Shown in pieces: positions 33,741 to 42,135 of a stretch of DNA of 64,000 nucleotides. The DNA comes from Siphonodentalium dalli (taxonomy: Eukaryota > Mollusca > Scaphopoda > Gadilida > Siphonodentaliidae), in NCBI GenBank assembly GCA_032622095.1, contig CP136068.1, forward strand, positions 154,157,151 to 154,221,150, in the 5' to 3' direction. Position 1 is the stretch's first letter; every line of letters begins with the position of its first letter. A program made the translations under genes and the position numbers. The notes beneath the pieces were generated by a model. That model ran no database searches, was not told the origin of the DNA, and saw nothing but the letters and a program-made list of their open reading frames with translations.

Positions 33741-34241
33741 AATATAGGACAACAATTTGGCTTACTTTGGTATAATTCCTCTAAAATTGCCATCCAAGAT
33801 CGAATACAAGACGCATTTGTACAATCATGGCATGGTGATATAGTAAAATCCAATAAATGTGCCTTCTACAGAATCATCAAGACTGACTTTTCAAAGGAAA
33901 TATATCTCTCATTAGAAAACCAAACAGTAGTAAGGCGTCTGATTAAATTTCGTACAAGAAATCATAACTTACCGATCGAATCCGGATCGTGGGCAAAAAA
34001 AGACTACTCCGATCGAAAATGCACGCTGTGCGACGTTGAACTTGGTGATGAATACCATATCATACTCAAATGTGAAAAACTATGCGATTTGAGACGAAAA
34101 TATCTTAAATCATACTACTACACGCGCCCAAATGCCCACAAACTCAATGCCCTCTTCACGTGCACAAATAAAAGAACCCTCACCAATCTTAGTATGTTCA
34201 TCCGAGACGCCCTCCGCCTAATGGAGCCCCCTGTGGCATAA
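33741..34241 (+). pseudogene. C-terminal fragment of a LINE protein (zinc-knuckle-like end)
   Basis: An open frame without an ATG runs from about 33741 to TAA at 34239-34241. It reads FGLLWYNSSKIAIQDRIQDA, then VVRRLIKFRTRNHNLPIESG, KCTLCDVELGDEYHIILKCE and LRRKYLKSYYYTRPNAHKLN. The Cx2C...H...C arrangement (CTLC, H, C) and the R-x-x-NH-x-LPIE block are typical of the last segment of certain invertebrate non-LTR retrotransposons. The frame is intact over 166 codons, so the fragment is fairly young. It is 5'-truncated. A related fragment from a different copy lies at 50100-50574. Confidence 0.8.
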
Positions 34242-34460
34242 CCACGCGAACCTTGAAGCACCCACCCCCAACTAAATCACATCACGTACGCCCATATCCC
34301 ACCCTTCCCGAACGTGCACATGATTATTGAACTATATATATTGCTTTCAACCGCATTATCATCTATTTGTATATATTGACGTGTATTCATAACTACACTC
34401 TGTTATACCGGACACGTCCGGCGATTTGAGATTAAAAAATTCTGATTCTGATTCTGATCA
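34242..34460 (+). repeat. LINE 3' UTR and (ATTCTG)n tail
   Basis: It follows the LINE stop codon and ends in AAAAAATTCTGATTCTGATT, about three repeats of TTCTGA after a short A-run. A short simple-sequence tail at this position marks the 3' end of the insertion. Confidence 0.7.
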
Positions 34461-35194
34461 TCTCTTTTTTATATATCTAGCATACTTGCGCGATACTCTG
34501 GGTTAAACCTCGATGACTCAAATCCCCCAATATCCCAGTCATTTTATTGTATTGACGAAACAACGATACCATGGGATAACACCCCCACCTCAAATAGCAT
34601 CAACAACGACAACCACATAAATATGGCATACAGTTCTGTACGTCAAAACAACGACATTCCGTAGAGAGCTTTGAGCTATACATGTGCGGGTGTACACACA
34701 ACAAAAGAGAGGTCGTTATGGGACCGTATAGATTATTCACAAAAGTACACAATCTGACCAACGGCTTTCATGCGTTTTAGTGTGAGTAATCAGGCCCTTG
34801 ATACTAAAACGTACAGACACATCTAACCACCAGCTCAATTTGTGAAGAGCTTGTGTTTTTGGCGATCACATAGTAGTTGAATATTAGACATATAGTATAT
34901 TGATCGATTGTCCTAAACCTTGTGGAACAGTTTCAAAATTGTTAAAGTGGTCCGTAGATGTGGTCGACTTTAACATAAACCAAATTTGCGCTATAAAATG
35001 TGTAATACACGTCAGGACGCTCTTCATAGTTATATCTGACCCAATTGTATTTATCTTTTGAAAAATAGTACGCTTTACATGCCTTTACAGGCGGCTGCAT
35101 ACGTTAGTGGCCTGCCTTAGGGGCCTAGTTTTCTGTTTAGATTGAGCTCCTTGATCAAATTAACAAACTTTTTTTTAAATTAAATTTTTTTAAA
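34461..35194. other. intergenic, no gene seen
   Basis: No open frame of note and no repeat recognised. Confidence 0.5.
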
Positions 35195-35340
35195 TCAAAA
35201 TTTTTGAAAACCAACGCCGCTATAACATTCGCCAGGTTACCCAGAGTCACCACACCAAATTTGGTTGAAATCGGACCAGCATTCTGGCGGGAATTCCGAA
35301 CAAACAGACAGACGGATGGACAGACATATCCTACTCATAT
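35195..35340 (+). repeat. RTE/SINE-like 3' tail fragment
   Basis: CACCAAATTTGGTTGAAATC and GAACAAACAGACAGACGGAT resemble the ends of RTE-type retrotransposons and their SINE partners. Related endings occur at 35884-35947 and 36282-36350. Confidence 0.5.
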
Positions 35341-35381
35341 ATTAGCATTGACATGTTTCCAGAATGGCAGATCAAGAATTT

Positions 35382-35645
35382 CGAAGGTAGTGGGTTCGAA
35401 CCCATGTTCAGACTGATACGCTTCCTAACTCTCGGTGAAAGGACTTCCTTTTAAGGATGTCCCCGTAGCCGAGGTGGTTAGGTCGTGGATAAGATCATCA
35501 CAGTCTGGGCTAGACGAGGTTGGCGCGGGTTCGAACCCCGGCATGGATGAAAATCGGGACCGGTTTTCAAGCTTGATTTGGTTTGGGGAACATCTCGATG
35601 TACCATTCCGATCGACACATGGCTATTTCGATAAGAAATGAGAAT
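35382..35645 (+). repeat. tRNA-like SINE segment (A box and B box)
   Basis: GTAGCCGAGGTGGTTAGG (about 35465-35482) looks like a tRNA D-arm/A box and GCGGGTTCGAACCCC (about 35525-35539) like a T-arm/B box, about 60 bases apart. A separate B box-like GTGGGTTCGAACCCA sits at 35392-35406. No acceptor stem pairs convincingly and the 3' part runs on without CCA, so this is more likely a tRNA-derived SINE head or pseudo-tRNA than a working tRNA gene. Confidence 0.55.
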
Positions 35646-35704
35646 TTGTTCACGCAAATATGAAGCAATGAACACTCATACTGAGTCCGTGCCTCCATAA
35701 CTCT

Positions 35705-35708
<4 letters not shown>

Positions 35709-35741
<33 letters not shown>

Positions 35742-35760
35742 CTATATATATATATATATA
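35709..35760. repeat. (TA)n microsatellite
   Basis: About 26 TA units interrupted once by GC. It separates the tRNA-like segment from the following RTE-like tail. Confidence 0.95.
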
Positions 35761-36361
35761 CTAGCAGGTGACCGACTTCGTCCGGGCTTTGACCTTGAAT
35801 TGATCATTTTGAAGGTCAAGGTCAGGTCGGGGTCACAATTTGACTGGTCCATGAGAGTTCCCGGACAAAAGTGGCCCTAGCTAGCAAGTTTGGACTCCAT
35901 CGGTAGGGCCGTTTTCGAGTCTATAACGGACACACACATACATATATATAATTTGTGGGTACCCGTTTCAAGGTGAAGGTCACATCGAGCGGAAAAACTG
36001 ACCCGATGAAAATCTCCCCCATTCCTAGGAACCCCTAAGTACGAACACATACCTAAGGATCACACAACACGCTCATGTCTGTACACAGACACAACACGCT
36101 CATGTCTGGACACAGACACCCTCTCTATCAACGACACTGCGGATACGAACGCTCTTTAACTATCACGCGATTAACCCCCACAATTCCAAGACGGCGGCAG
36201 TGGGCATGGAGAATGAGTGATCGGAGCTTCTCAAAAGCAATGCGACGACACTTCATTTGGTTTTTACCCTTAGATAGGAAGTTTGGTCGAAATCCGTACG
36301 GCAGTTTTCCCGGCCATAGCTAACAAACAAACAGACAGACAGAAGTCCCAAAATATATATA
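35761..36361 (+). repeat. RTE-like retrotransposon tail(s)
   Basis: Starts CTAGCAGGTGACCGACTTCG after the (TA)n tract. Two similar endings are present: TTTGGACTCCATCGGTAGGG with CACACACATACATATATA (to 35950) and TTTGGTCGAAATCCGTACGG with AACAAACAAACAGACAGACA (to 36361), so two fragments lie in tandem. The open frame at 36075 is incidental. Confidence 0.55.
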
Positions 36362-36495
36362 GGTTATCACCACCATGTCTCGCTGCCTTCTCTGGGCTGT
36401 CTATCGACTCGTCCTACGGACTCGTCGATATACTTCCCAGAGAAGGCAGCTCGACTTGAATACTGATCTCGGAAACACACTGGGTAGTGATAACC
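36362..36495. repeat. three-tier hairpin (134 bp)
   Basis: Nested complementary pairs share one centre: GGTTATCAC/GTGATAACC (36362-36370 with 36487-36495), CTGCCTTCTCTGGG/CCCAGAGAAGGCAG (36383-36396 with 36436-36449) and a central hairpin at 36403-36429. The 37-base gap on the right side is longer than the 12-base gap on the left. Confidence 0.75.
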
Positions 36496-36643
36496 AATTT
36501 ATCTTACAATTCGTCCCATAAAAATTCAATAAAACTTAATTTAAAACAGGAACTATTTTATTACGCGCAAAACAAAACGTACACAATATTCTCCGCACGC
36601 GACGTCGTGAAAAGTCAAATTCTGAGAAAGTCACGTCGCGTGA

Positions 36644-38299
36644 TTATTCAATTTCGCTTTGACCGGAATCCGATTCAATGATGAGGCGACGATATTTCCG
36701 TTTCGAATGTTCAACATAATTGTCACTTTTAACATGATAATTGTAACATTTGATGGTGCAGTTTCCTTGGATGGTAATATTGTTAGCGAGAGGCATTGCA
36801 TGAGATGACTGTCCATTCACTGTTTTAATGAATTCCGCACTTTCCGTCACTTCAACAATCGAATTCTGGCTTGCATTCTCAGTGTCACGTGTATCAACAA
36901 TTCTAGTTGGAACGGAATTCGAATTTTCAATATTGGAGTCGGAAGTTATAGTGTTCGTTTTGGTGCTATGCAGAGAATATCCGACATTTTCCGTTGCATT
37001 TCCACTGACGCAACAGAATAATTATTTACACTGGCAATATTTCTGTGACCTGAAAGCTGTGCAATGGTGTTTGGAGTAATGTCATTGTGAAGTAATCGAG
37101 TGCATGTTGTTTTCCTGACGCAGTTATTGGTCTTTCTACCAGGAAGTTGACCCGTTTCTTCATTATTTTGGATAAGGAGTGTTCACCCATCGGTTGAGCC
37201 TTATACCAGAAAGGTGAATCTGGTTTGCGAGTATGATTCACTTGTATGTAGAATGGTGAATCAGGCTGCAAAGTGTTCAGTGGACGCTTTGATGCGAATA
37301 CTTTGTACGCTGCCACTGGACATTCTGTAGCTGAAACTCCAGGGATTGCGAAAGCTTTTGGACTGAAGGCTCGGTGGTGAGTACTGGCACTTTCTCCTGT
37401 TCGAGTTTTTGTTGTCCTTTCATTGTGTTTCAAATATTCTATTCCATTTGCATCTTTCTCGAGCATAATGTCACCCCACCGCAAACTATGTTGCCCTTTT
37501 CCAGTGCGCATTCCGAACAATTTCACATTGTTATACCACATTAGATTTTGCAAACCATAGGGACAATCAACACTTAACACATCTCTTTCCCTGAGAATAA
37601 CTTCCTCGCTTTCTGTTATCGGTTCAGCTGCATTTGGCCGATTTCCTTTACCTGCTGCTTTCAACTGTTTCCTCTTGCTTGCCAATACTGTCCTGGAACT
37701 TTCAAATTCGCAGTCCATACATATACGATATGGATATTTCTTCTCCCTCAAATATCTATCGATACCGCGGTGGTAGGATGTCAATTAATCCGGCTCATAA
37801 TCAGATCCATCTGCTTTCCTGACAGATAATATGAAGGACCCTATATAATTATCCATGTGAATTGGGTCAATCGTTTCAATAGCCCGAAATTCATTCCTTT
37901 GGGACAGAAATCTTGTAAAGGCCCTTATCACAACTTGAGTTTTCTTTACTGTGTTTTCATTTTGGTCTGTGACTGTGGTGATGTAACACAAACAGCAGTG
38001 GTATTTATAATAGCAGTTGAAGTACTTGCAGTTGTATTGATAATGTTGTTAGTTTCACTGTTCTTCCTTCTCCATCCCCATAGTGGAACTGAGGACCCAT
38101 AATCGGAAACACTGGCTGAGATCGTGGCATCCACAGGCAACATTTGAGAAGTAGTAGTAGTACACTGACTTTCAACAAAAACATTTTCACTAGTTTTAGA
38201 ACTGTTTTCATTGTCGATTCTGCTCACAACATCATGCAAATCGTCATCTTCTTGAAATAGCTGCATCAGATCATCGTATGATACCTCGTTAAACTCCAT
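36644..38299 (-). pseudogene. Crypton-type tyrosine recombinase (DUF3504-like), decayed
   Basis: Read on the minus strand from ATG at 38299-38297. An acidic N-terminus (MEFNEVSYDDLMQLFQEDDD) and Ser/Thr-rich linker precede FTRFLSQRNEFRAIETIDPI and VRKADGSDYEPD. TAA at 37787-37785 interrupts EPD and LTSYHRGIDRYL. The catalytic domain follows: LWSV/FGMRTGKGQH (box I Arg), TKTR, ECPVAAYKVFASKRP, SPFWYKAQPMGEHSLSKIMK, then after a shift near 37120 NNCVRKTTCTRLL (box II Arg), QLSGHRNIASVNNY (His and nucleophile Tyr). The residue three before the box II Arg is Asn, not the usual His. A frameshift near 37980 joins the N-terminus, and the C-terminal tail with ITIQGNCTIKCYN and SKRKYRRLIIESDSG (to 36644) is in another frame. 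DUF3504 is the Crypton-derived recombinase domain found in ZMYM/QRICH1/KIAA1958-like proteins. Crypton element or decayed host gene cannot be told apart here. Confidence 0.8.
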
Positions 38300-39302
38300 A
38301 TTGTTTTAAATTTATTTTACGTATATTCGCAAGAATCGCTAGATTTACGTTGTGTACTCTGCAGAAATTGCAAATGCATACGACGCTTTAAAAGCATCTA
38401 AATCAACCATTAAAATTAATTCATGAGAAATGCAATGAAATTACGGACTTTTCGTAAGTAATCTCTCTTGTATCCTTAACAAACAAATAATTTTATTTCA
38501 ATTTCTCTTCTGTATTTTATCGAATAAAAATTGCCGTCAGCAGTTTCTGATCAAGACCGTGCTGAATTACGGGGAATTCCCTACTCCGCTTATAATATAA
38601 ATTGTCAAAATAGTGAGGTATGTAATTTAGCGGGATTAACACAAAGGTGCACGGCGGGTTTGCCGTAGTTAAGCCGACAAAGGAGCATTGTGTGGCTCTG
38701 CGGTAACGTGATCCCTGTATTGGCAAACCCGCAGGCGCTGACAGTTCTATTGATGCTGCGGATAAACCAACACATGCGCAGAGTGGAAAATGCGCATGAC
38801 AATCAACATGTCTCATAAACATGGCTATTTTGTGTTATAATGTCGTATATAAAAAGGACAAGACAAACGTTTTTGCAAATGAATATATAATTTTATTTAT
38901 TAAAATGACGAAATCGAGATATATCAGAAACTTTAACAGAATAATCAGAACTTTGATTTACATTATTTACACTTTCGAGAAAGTCATTGGTTACTTGGCG
39001 TGAAAACTACGCGCGGTTTCCGTTGTCTGTGAATTCGTCTCTGTGGCGTTTCTCTGTGAGGTTCCTCGTGGTCGTCCATTGTTAATCTTTCCAATTGTGA
39101 TTCACATTCAGATAACGCAACGGTGAAGTTAGCTGCCTCCGATTCCGGGGATGCAGGTCATTGGGGGCTAACACCGGGAAGGTCGAAAGGGCCGATGGGC
39201 CCTCTCCTTCACCCCTCATGTTATTGACTTTAATTAAGAAAATACTTAAAAAGAAACCATTTTTTTTTACAAATATTTTCATTTCTTCTTTTTCCTTTTT
39301 TT
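38300..39302. other. intergenic; GC-richer patch with inverted GCGGGTTTGCC
   Basis: No gene recognised. GCGGGTTTGCC (about 38651) and GGCAAACCCGC (about 38721) are inverted around a 60-base spacer, and TGCGCAGAGTGGAAAATGCGCA lies just beyond. A 5' region of the recombinase on the minus strand is possible but unproven. A T/A-rich stretch lies at 39255-39305. Confidence 0.4.
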
Positions 39303-39938
39303 TTATTTTGGTTTCTCGCTAGAAGATGGAGGTGATGTTGCTTGTCTAGCTTTCTGCATTATTAGTTGTTGTAGTTGTTGTTCTCTGCGTCGCTGTTCTT
39401 CTTTCCACAGGTTATGGTCTTTCCAAAAATGTTCCTGTTCTTCTTCCAGTTCTTTTGTTCTTTGTCGGATCTTTTCGACTTCTTCATCCTGTGTAGAAGA
39501 CGCCGGCCTCTCTAGGTATTCCGGCGTCGGAGGGGCGGTGGTGGTGGAAAACCGCCCCCGGTGAAGACTGGTCAGGTGGTGTTGACATCTCCACAGCGAA
39601 GTCAGCGGCGGGGACGTCCGGGTGACGTCTGTGTCCCAATTTCCGCTGTCCTCGCCGACAACCGGGACATCCGGAGAAGCGTCGGCGTCCCTGCTGATGG
39701 TGCTAGCTGGCGCCACAGGTCGATGGTCTGAGCCAGAGGCCAAGTGGGGGAGAACTGGGCGTCTCTCAGTTCTCCGTTTCCACTTGGCCTTTCTGTCGGC
39801 GTCCCTGCGGCGTCTTGATGGTGTCTTGTTTTTCTTTCTTCTTCCCTTCCCGGTCCCGCTGGTGTTCTGGTAAGCCCCAGACCGGTGGAGTCCGGTCGGT
39901 ATAAATCTGATACAAGTGTCCGTGGCATAAATAGCCAA
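39303..39938 (-). CDS. uncharacterised basic, Pro/Ser-rich protein with C-terminal coiled coil (partial?)
   Basis: An open frame of about 211 codons on the minus strand, clearly more GC-rich than the surrounding DNA. A basic patch (KGRRKKNKTPSRRRRDADRK) comes first, then a Pro/Ser/Thr-rich middle, then a charged heptad-like helix (EVEKIRQRTKELEEEQEHFW, EEQRRREQQLQQLIMQKARQ) ending SSSEKPK and TAA. The first codon of the frame is TTG, so a true start is not visible; the frame may be a 3' exon. A-rich DNA follows the stop immediately (AAAAAAGGAAAAAGAAGAAA), as in a retrocopy or an AT-rich 3' UTR. A MITE lies just upstream. I do not recognise the family; a transposon accessory (Myb/SANT-type) protein tail is one possibility. 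Confidence 0.45.
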   Translation of the reverse strand: MAIYATDTCIRFIPTGLHRSGAYQNTSGTGKGRRKKNKTPSRRRRDADRKAKWKRRTERRPVLPHLASGSDHRPVAPASTISRDADASPDVPVVGEDSGNWDTDVTRTSPPLTSLWRCQHHLTSLHRGRFSTTTAPPTPEYLERPASSTQDEEVEKIRQRTKELEEEQEHFWKDHNLWKEEQRRREQQLQQLIMQKARQATSPPSSSEKPK

Positions 39939-39944
39939 GTTGTT

Positions 39945-40135
39945 GAACAGGGCCCTGTTTCATGAAGGCAACTTATGACATAGTTGGGACTTAAGATGGT
40001 CATAAGTTCAAACTTCAGTCATAAGTGCGTTTCACGAACAAAGTCTTAACCTAAGATGGTCTTAACTTTGGTCTTAACTTTAAGACTGGTGTGAGGTGTC
40101 ATAAGATAATCTTAAAGTTAAGACCTACGTTGTGA
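39945..40135. mobile_element. small MITE-like repeat (TCTTAAC-rich)
   Basis: GGCCCTGTTTCATGAAGGCA at the left and repeated GTCTTAAC / TCTTAAAGTTAAGACC words inside, with a second GCGTTTCACGAA at 40028. These resemble small invertebrate DNA-transposon derivatives with short internal inverted TTAAG words. Ends and target duplication are not resolved. Confidence 0.5.
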
Positions 40136-40800
40136 TCCGCAGTTGGTCCGAAATGTGGATGGGATCTAGTTAATGTATATATTATTATAAACACATTTAA
40201 CTGAATAACATCTTGCTAGCACGGAGGGGTGTTTCAGAAATGGTAGTAATTAATAACCAACTGGTAAGCTATAGCAGTGACGTGGCCAGTGGTTGCAAGA
40301 TTGGCGGGGTGTCCGCTACTAACTGTAAACCGCCAAGACCGGACTATACATGTATATACTTTTATAATTGCTGTAACAAAAAGAATATATTTACATAGAG
40401 TTGAACATCATTTGCGATTCAAATCACCCAATCGCACTGTAAACAATAATCATGTTGAAACAATTAGTCCGAACATTTTCACATCGAGGATAATAGTGAA
40501 TGATTTATACTCAGTTTTTTTATAAATGCTTATGTCAGCTATTATTATTATTTACTTGCCTTTCTATATTATTATGTTATAATTTGATTGTACAAATGTA
40601 TTGTATATGTACCCCGTATATATATCAACAAGATAATAATACATAATATGTGTTATTTTATTATTATTATTATGTATATTATCATAATCTATTAACTATG
40701 AAATAAAAAGATATATAGCATGTATATAGTATACGGACCGCGCGGGCACACCGGGATCCGCGAAAGAACATATAATATCACTGTGAACTGGCCCACAGAC
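40136..40800. other. intergenic, AT-rich, no gene seen
   Basis: It includes a long A/T stretch around 40540-40730 with ATTATTATTATTATG runs. No gene or RNA was seen. Confidence 0.5.
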
Positions 40801-40885
40801 CCCTGGGGGAATTACTAAAATACCAATATAGACTATACCAGTGGTATATGCTATATTGGTATTTAGTAATTTTCCACAGGGGCCT
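40801..40885. repeat. hairpin (~85 bp)
   Basis: CCCCTGGGGGAATTACTAAA and ATACCAATATAG pair with CTATATTGGTAT and TTTAGTAATTTTCCACAGGGG around AGACTATACCAGTGGTATATG. The stem is about 35 pairs with few mismatches. Confidence 0.8.
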
Positions 40886-40920
40886 TGTGAACCGGCCGTC
40901 TTTTCACGTGTTGTTAATTA

Positions 40921-41206
40921 TAAACGCTCTTTATTAGAAGTCGTTATGCAGAATGTCGTTCAACGTAACGTACTTTCGAAGTTCATACGCAGTTTGTTAA
41001 TTATAACAGGCGTTTAGCACATTTGTCAACAGAACAGAGCAACTGGCACTAACATCATTTATATATGGCTTCTACAAATATGTCTCAGATTGGAAATAAG
41101 TCTATTTGGAGCACGAAATGAAGTCCTATTCACATTATAGCAATATAAATAAAGAGCGTTGTGTGTTAGTATTCCATGAATGTTGGCAATCAATAAAGAG
41201 CGTTTA
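40921..41206. mobile_element. possible MITE bounded by TAAACGCTCTTTATT inverted repeats
   Basis: TAAACGCTCTTTATT at 40921-40935 and AATAAAGAGCGTTTA at 41192-41206 are perfect inverted repeats of 15. A further AATAAAGAGCGTT lies at 41148-41160. The same motif occurs in the receptor intron and in the 51-52 kb array. No target duplication was identified. Confidence 0.45.
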
Positions 41207-41603
41207 GCTCAGTGCTTCCATTGTGGTGTATTGTATGTGTATGCCGTCGTGGCGACATATTCGGTTTCCCGGTATTATAGATGCTTCAAAGACGTATAAT
41301 GCATTAGAACCTAATATCAGCATTGAAAGGGGCGAACATATGTCTCGCGTCGCCTTAATGGCATGTTATATGTGTGAAGGTTCACATTCTGAGTTAGGAT
41401 GTATAAGTCCCTTTAATAACTGAAATAATATATTTGAGCTCGATACGTTTGTATAAAATAGGCATTGGAAGCATGCAGCTATGTGTGGATGGGATCTGAC
41501 GCGAAAACACAGTTAAAAAGTGCGCTCGTGCAGTTAAATATGCACCAGTCATTATACTGATTATCGCCCTTGCATTAAAATATCATAATTATTCTTAGAC
41601 ACG
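41207..41603. other. intergenic, no gene seen
   Basis: A 66-codon open frame at 41223 lacks recognisable features. Confidence 0.5.
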
Positions 41604-42135
41604 CAGGGGGGGGGGGGGGGTGAAAAAAAATAATTCCGGCACGTATGCCGGTGTGGGTGGGTGGTCAAATCATCAACAAGCAATTTTTTCCGCAAAAAAA
41701 TAAATAAATTCCTGCTTGTTTTTGTGTGTTTTGGCAAAACCACTTTGAATGAGAGAAATAATGTAATTCTAACTGTAAACAGACTGCAGGCAGTTATCGT
41801 GTTGTATTTTGTTGCAAATTTTGAAATCCAAGATGGCCGCTGGCAGCCATGTTTTTTTGGCCGAATGACCTCAACATGACTCATTCCTATTTACATGTCC
41901 ATGTTAACATCCATGATAAATAGTATGCACAGAAATTCATATACAGCTGTTTACAGTGAATTCCCCCCCCCGCAAATCTCTGTTTTAGTGTTAAAAGGGG
42001 GGGGGGGGTGGGTGTCAAAAAATGGTCGGAAAAAACTGCCGAAAACGGAAAAAGATTTGGAGGTGGGGGTGGGTGGATACAAAAAATGATCGAAAGGGAA
42101 AAAATGCCATACGTGCCTGAAATTTTTTTCCGACC
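41604..42135. mobile_element. hAT-like MITE, truncated at its right end
   Basis: Starts CAGGGGGGG (41604), then TGAAAAAAAATAATTCCGGC, and ends AATTTTTTTCCGACC at 42135 where the terminal C-run and TG found in the 26155 copy (reverse orientation) are missing. The left flank shows no matching target duplication. The inside carries CCAAGATGGCCGCTGGCAGCC (41828-41848 region) and a second G-run at about 41997. The break coincides with the start of the 4.1 kb palindrome. Confidence 0.75.

Noticed and set aside
36403-36429. hammerhead ribozyme stem II look-alike
   Set aside because: The stem-loop matches but the conserved CUGAUGA and GAAA core bases are absent on either strand.
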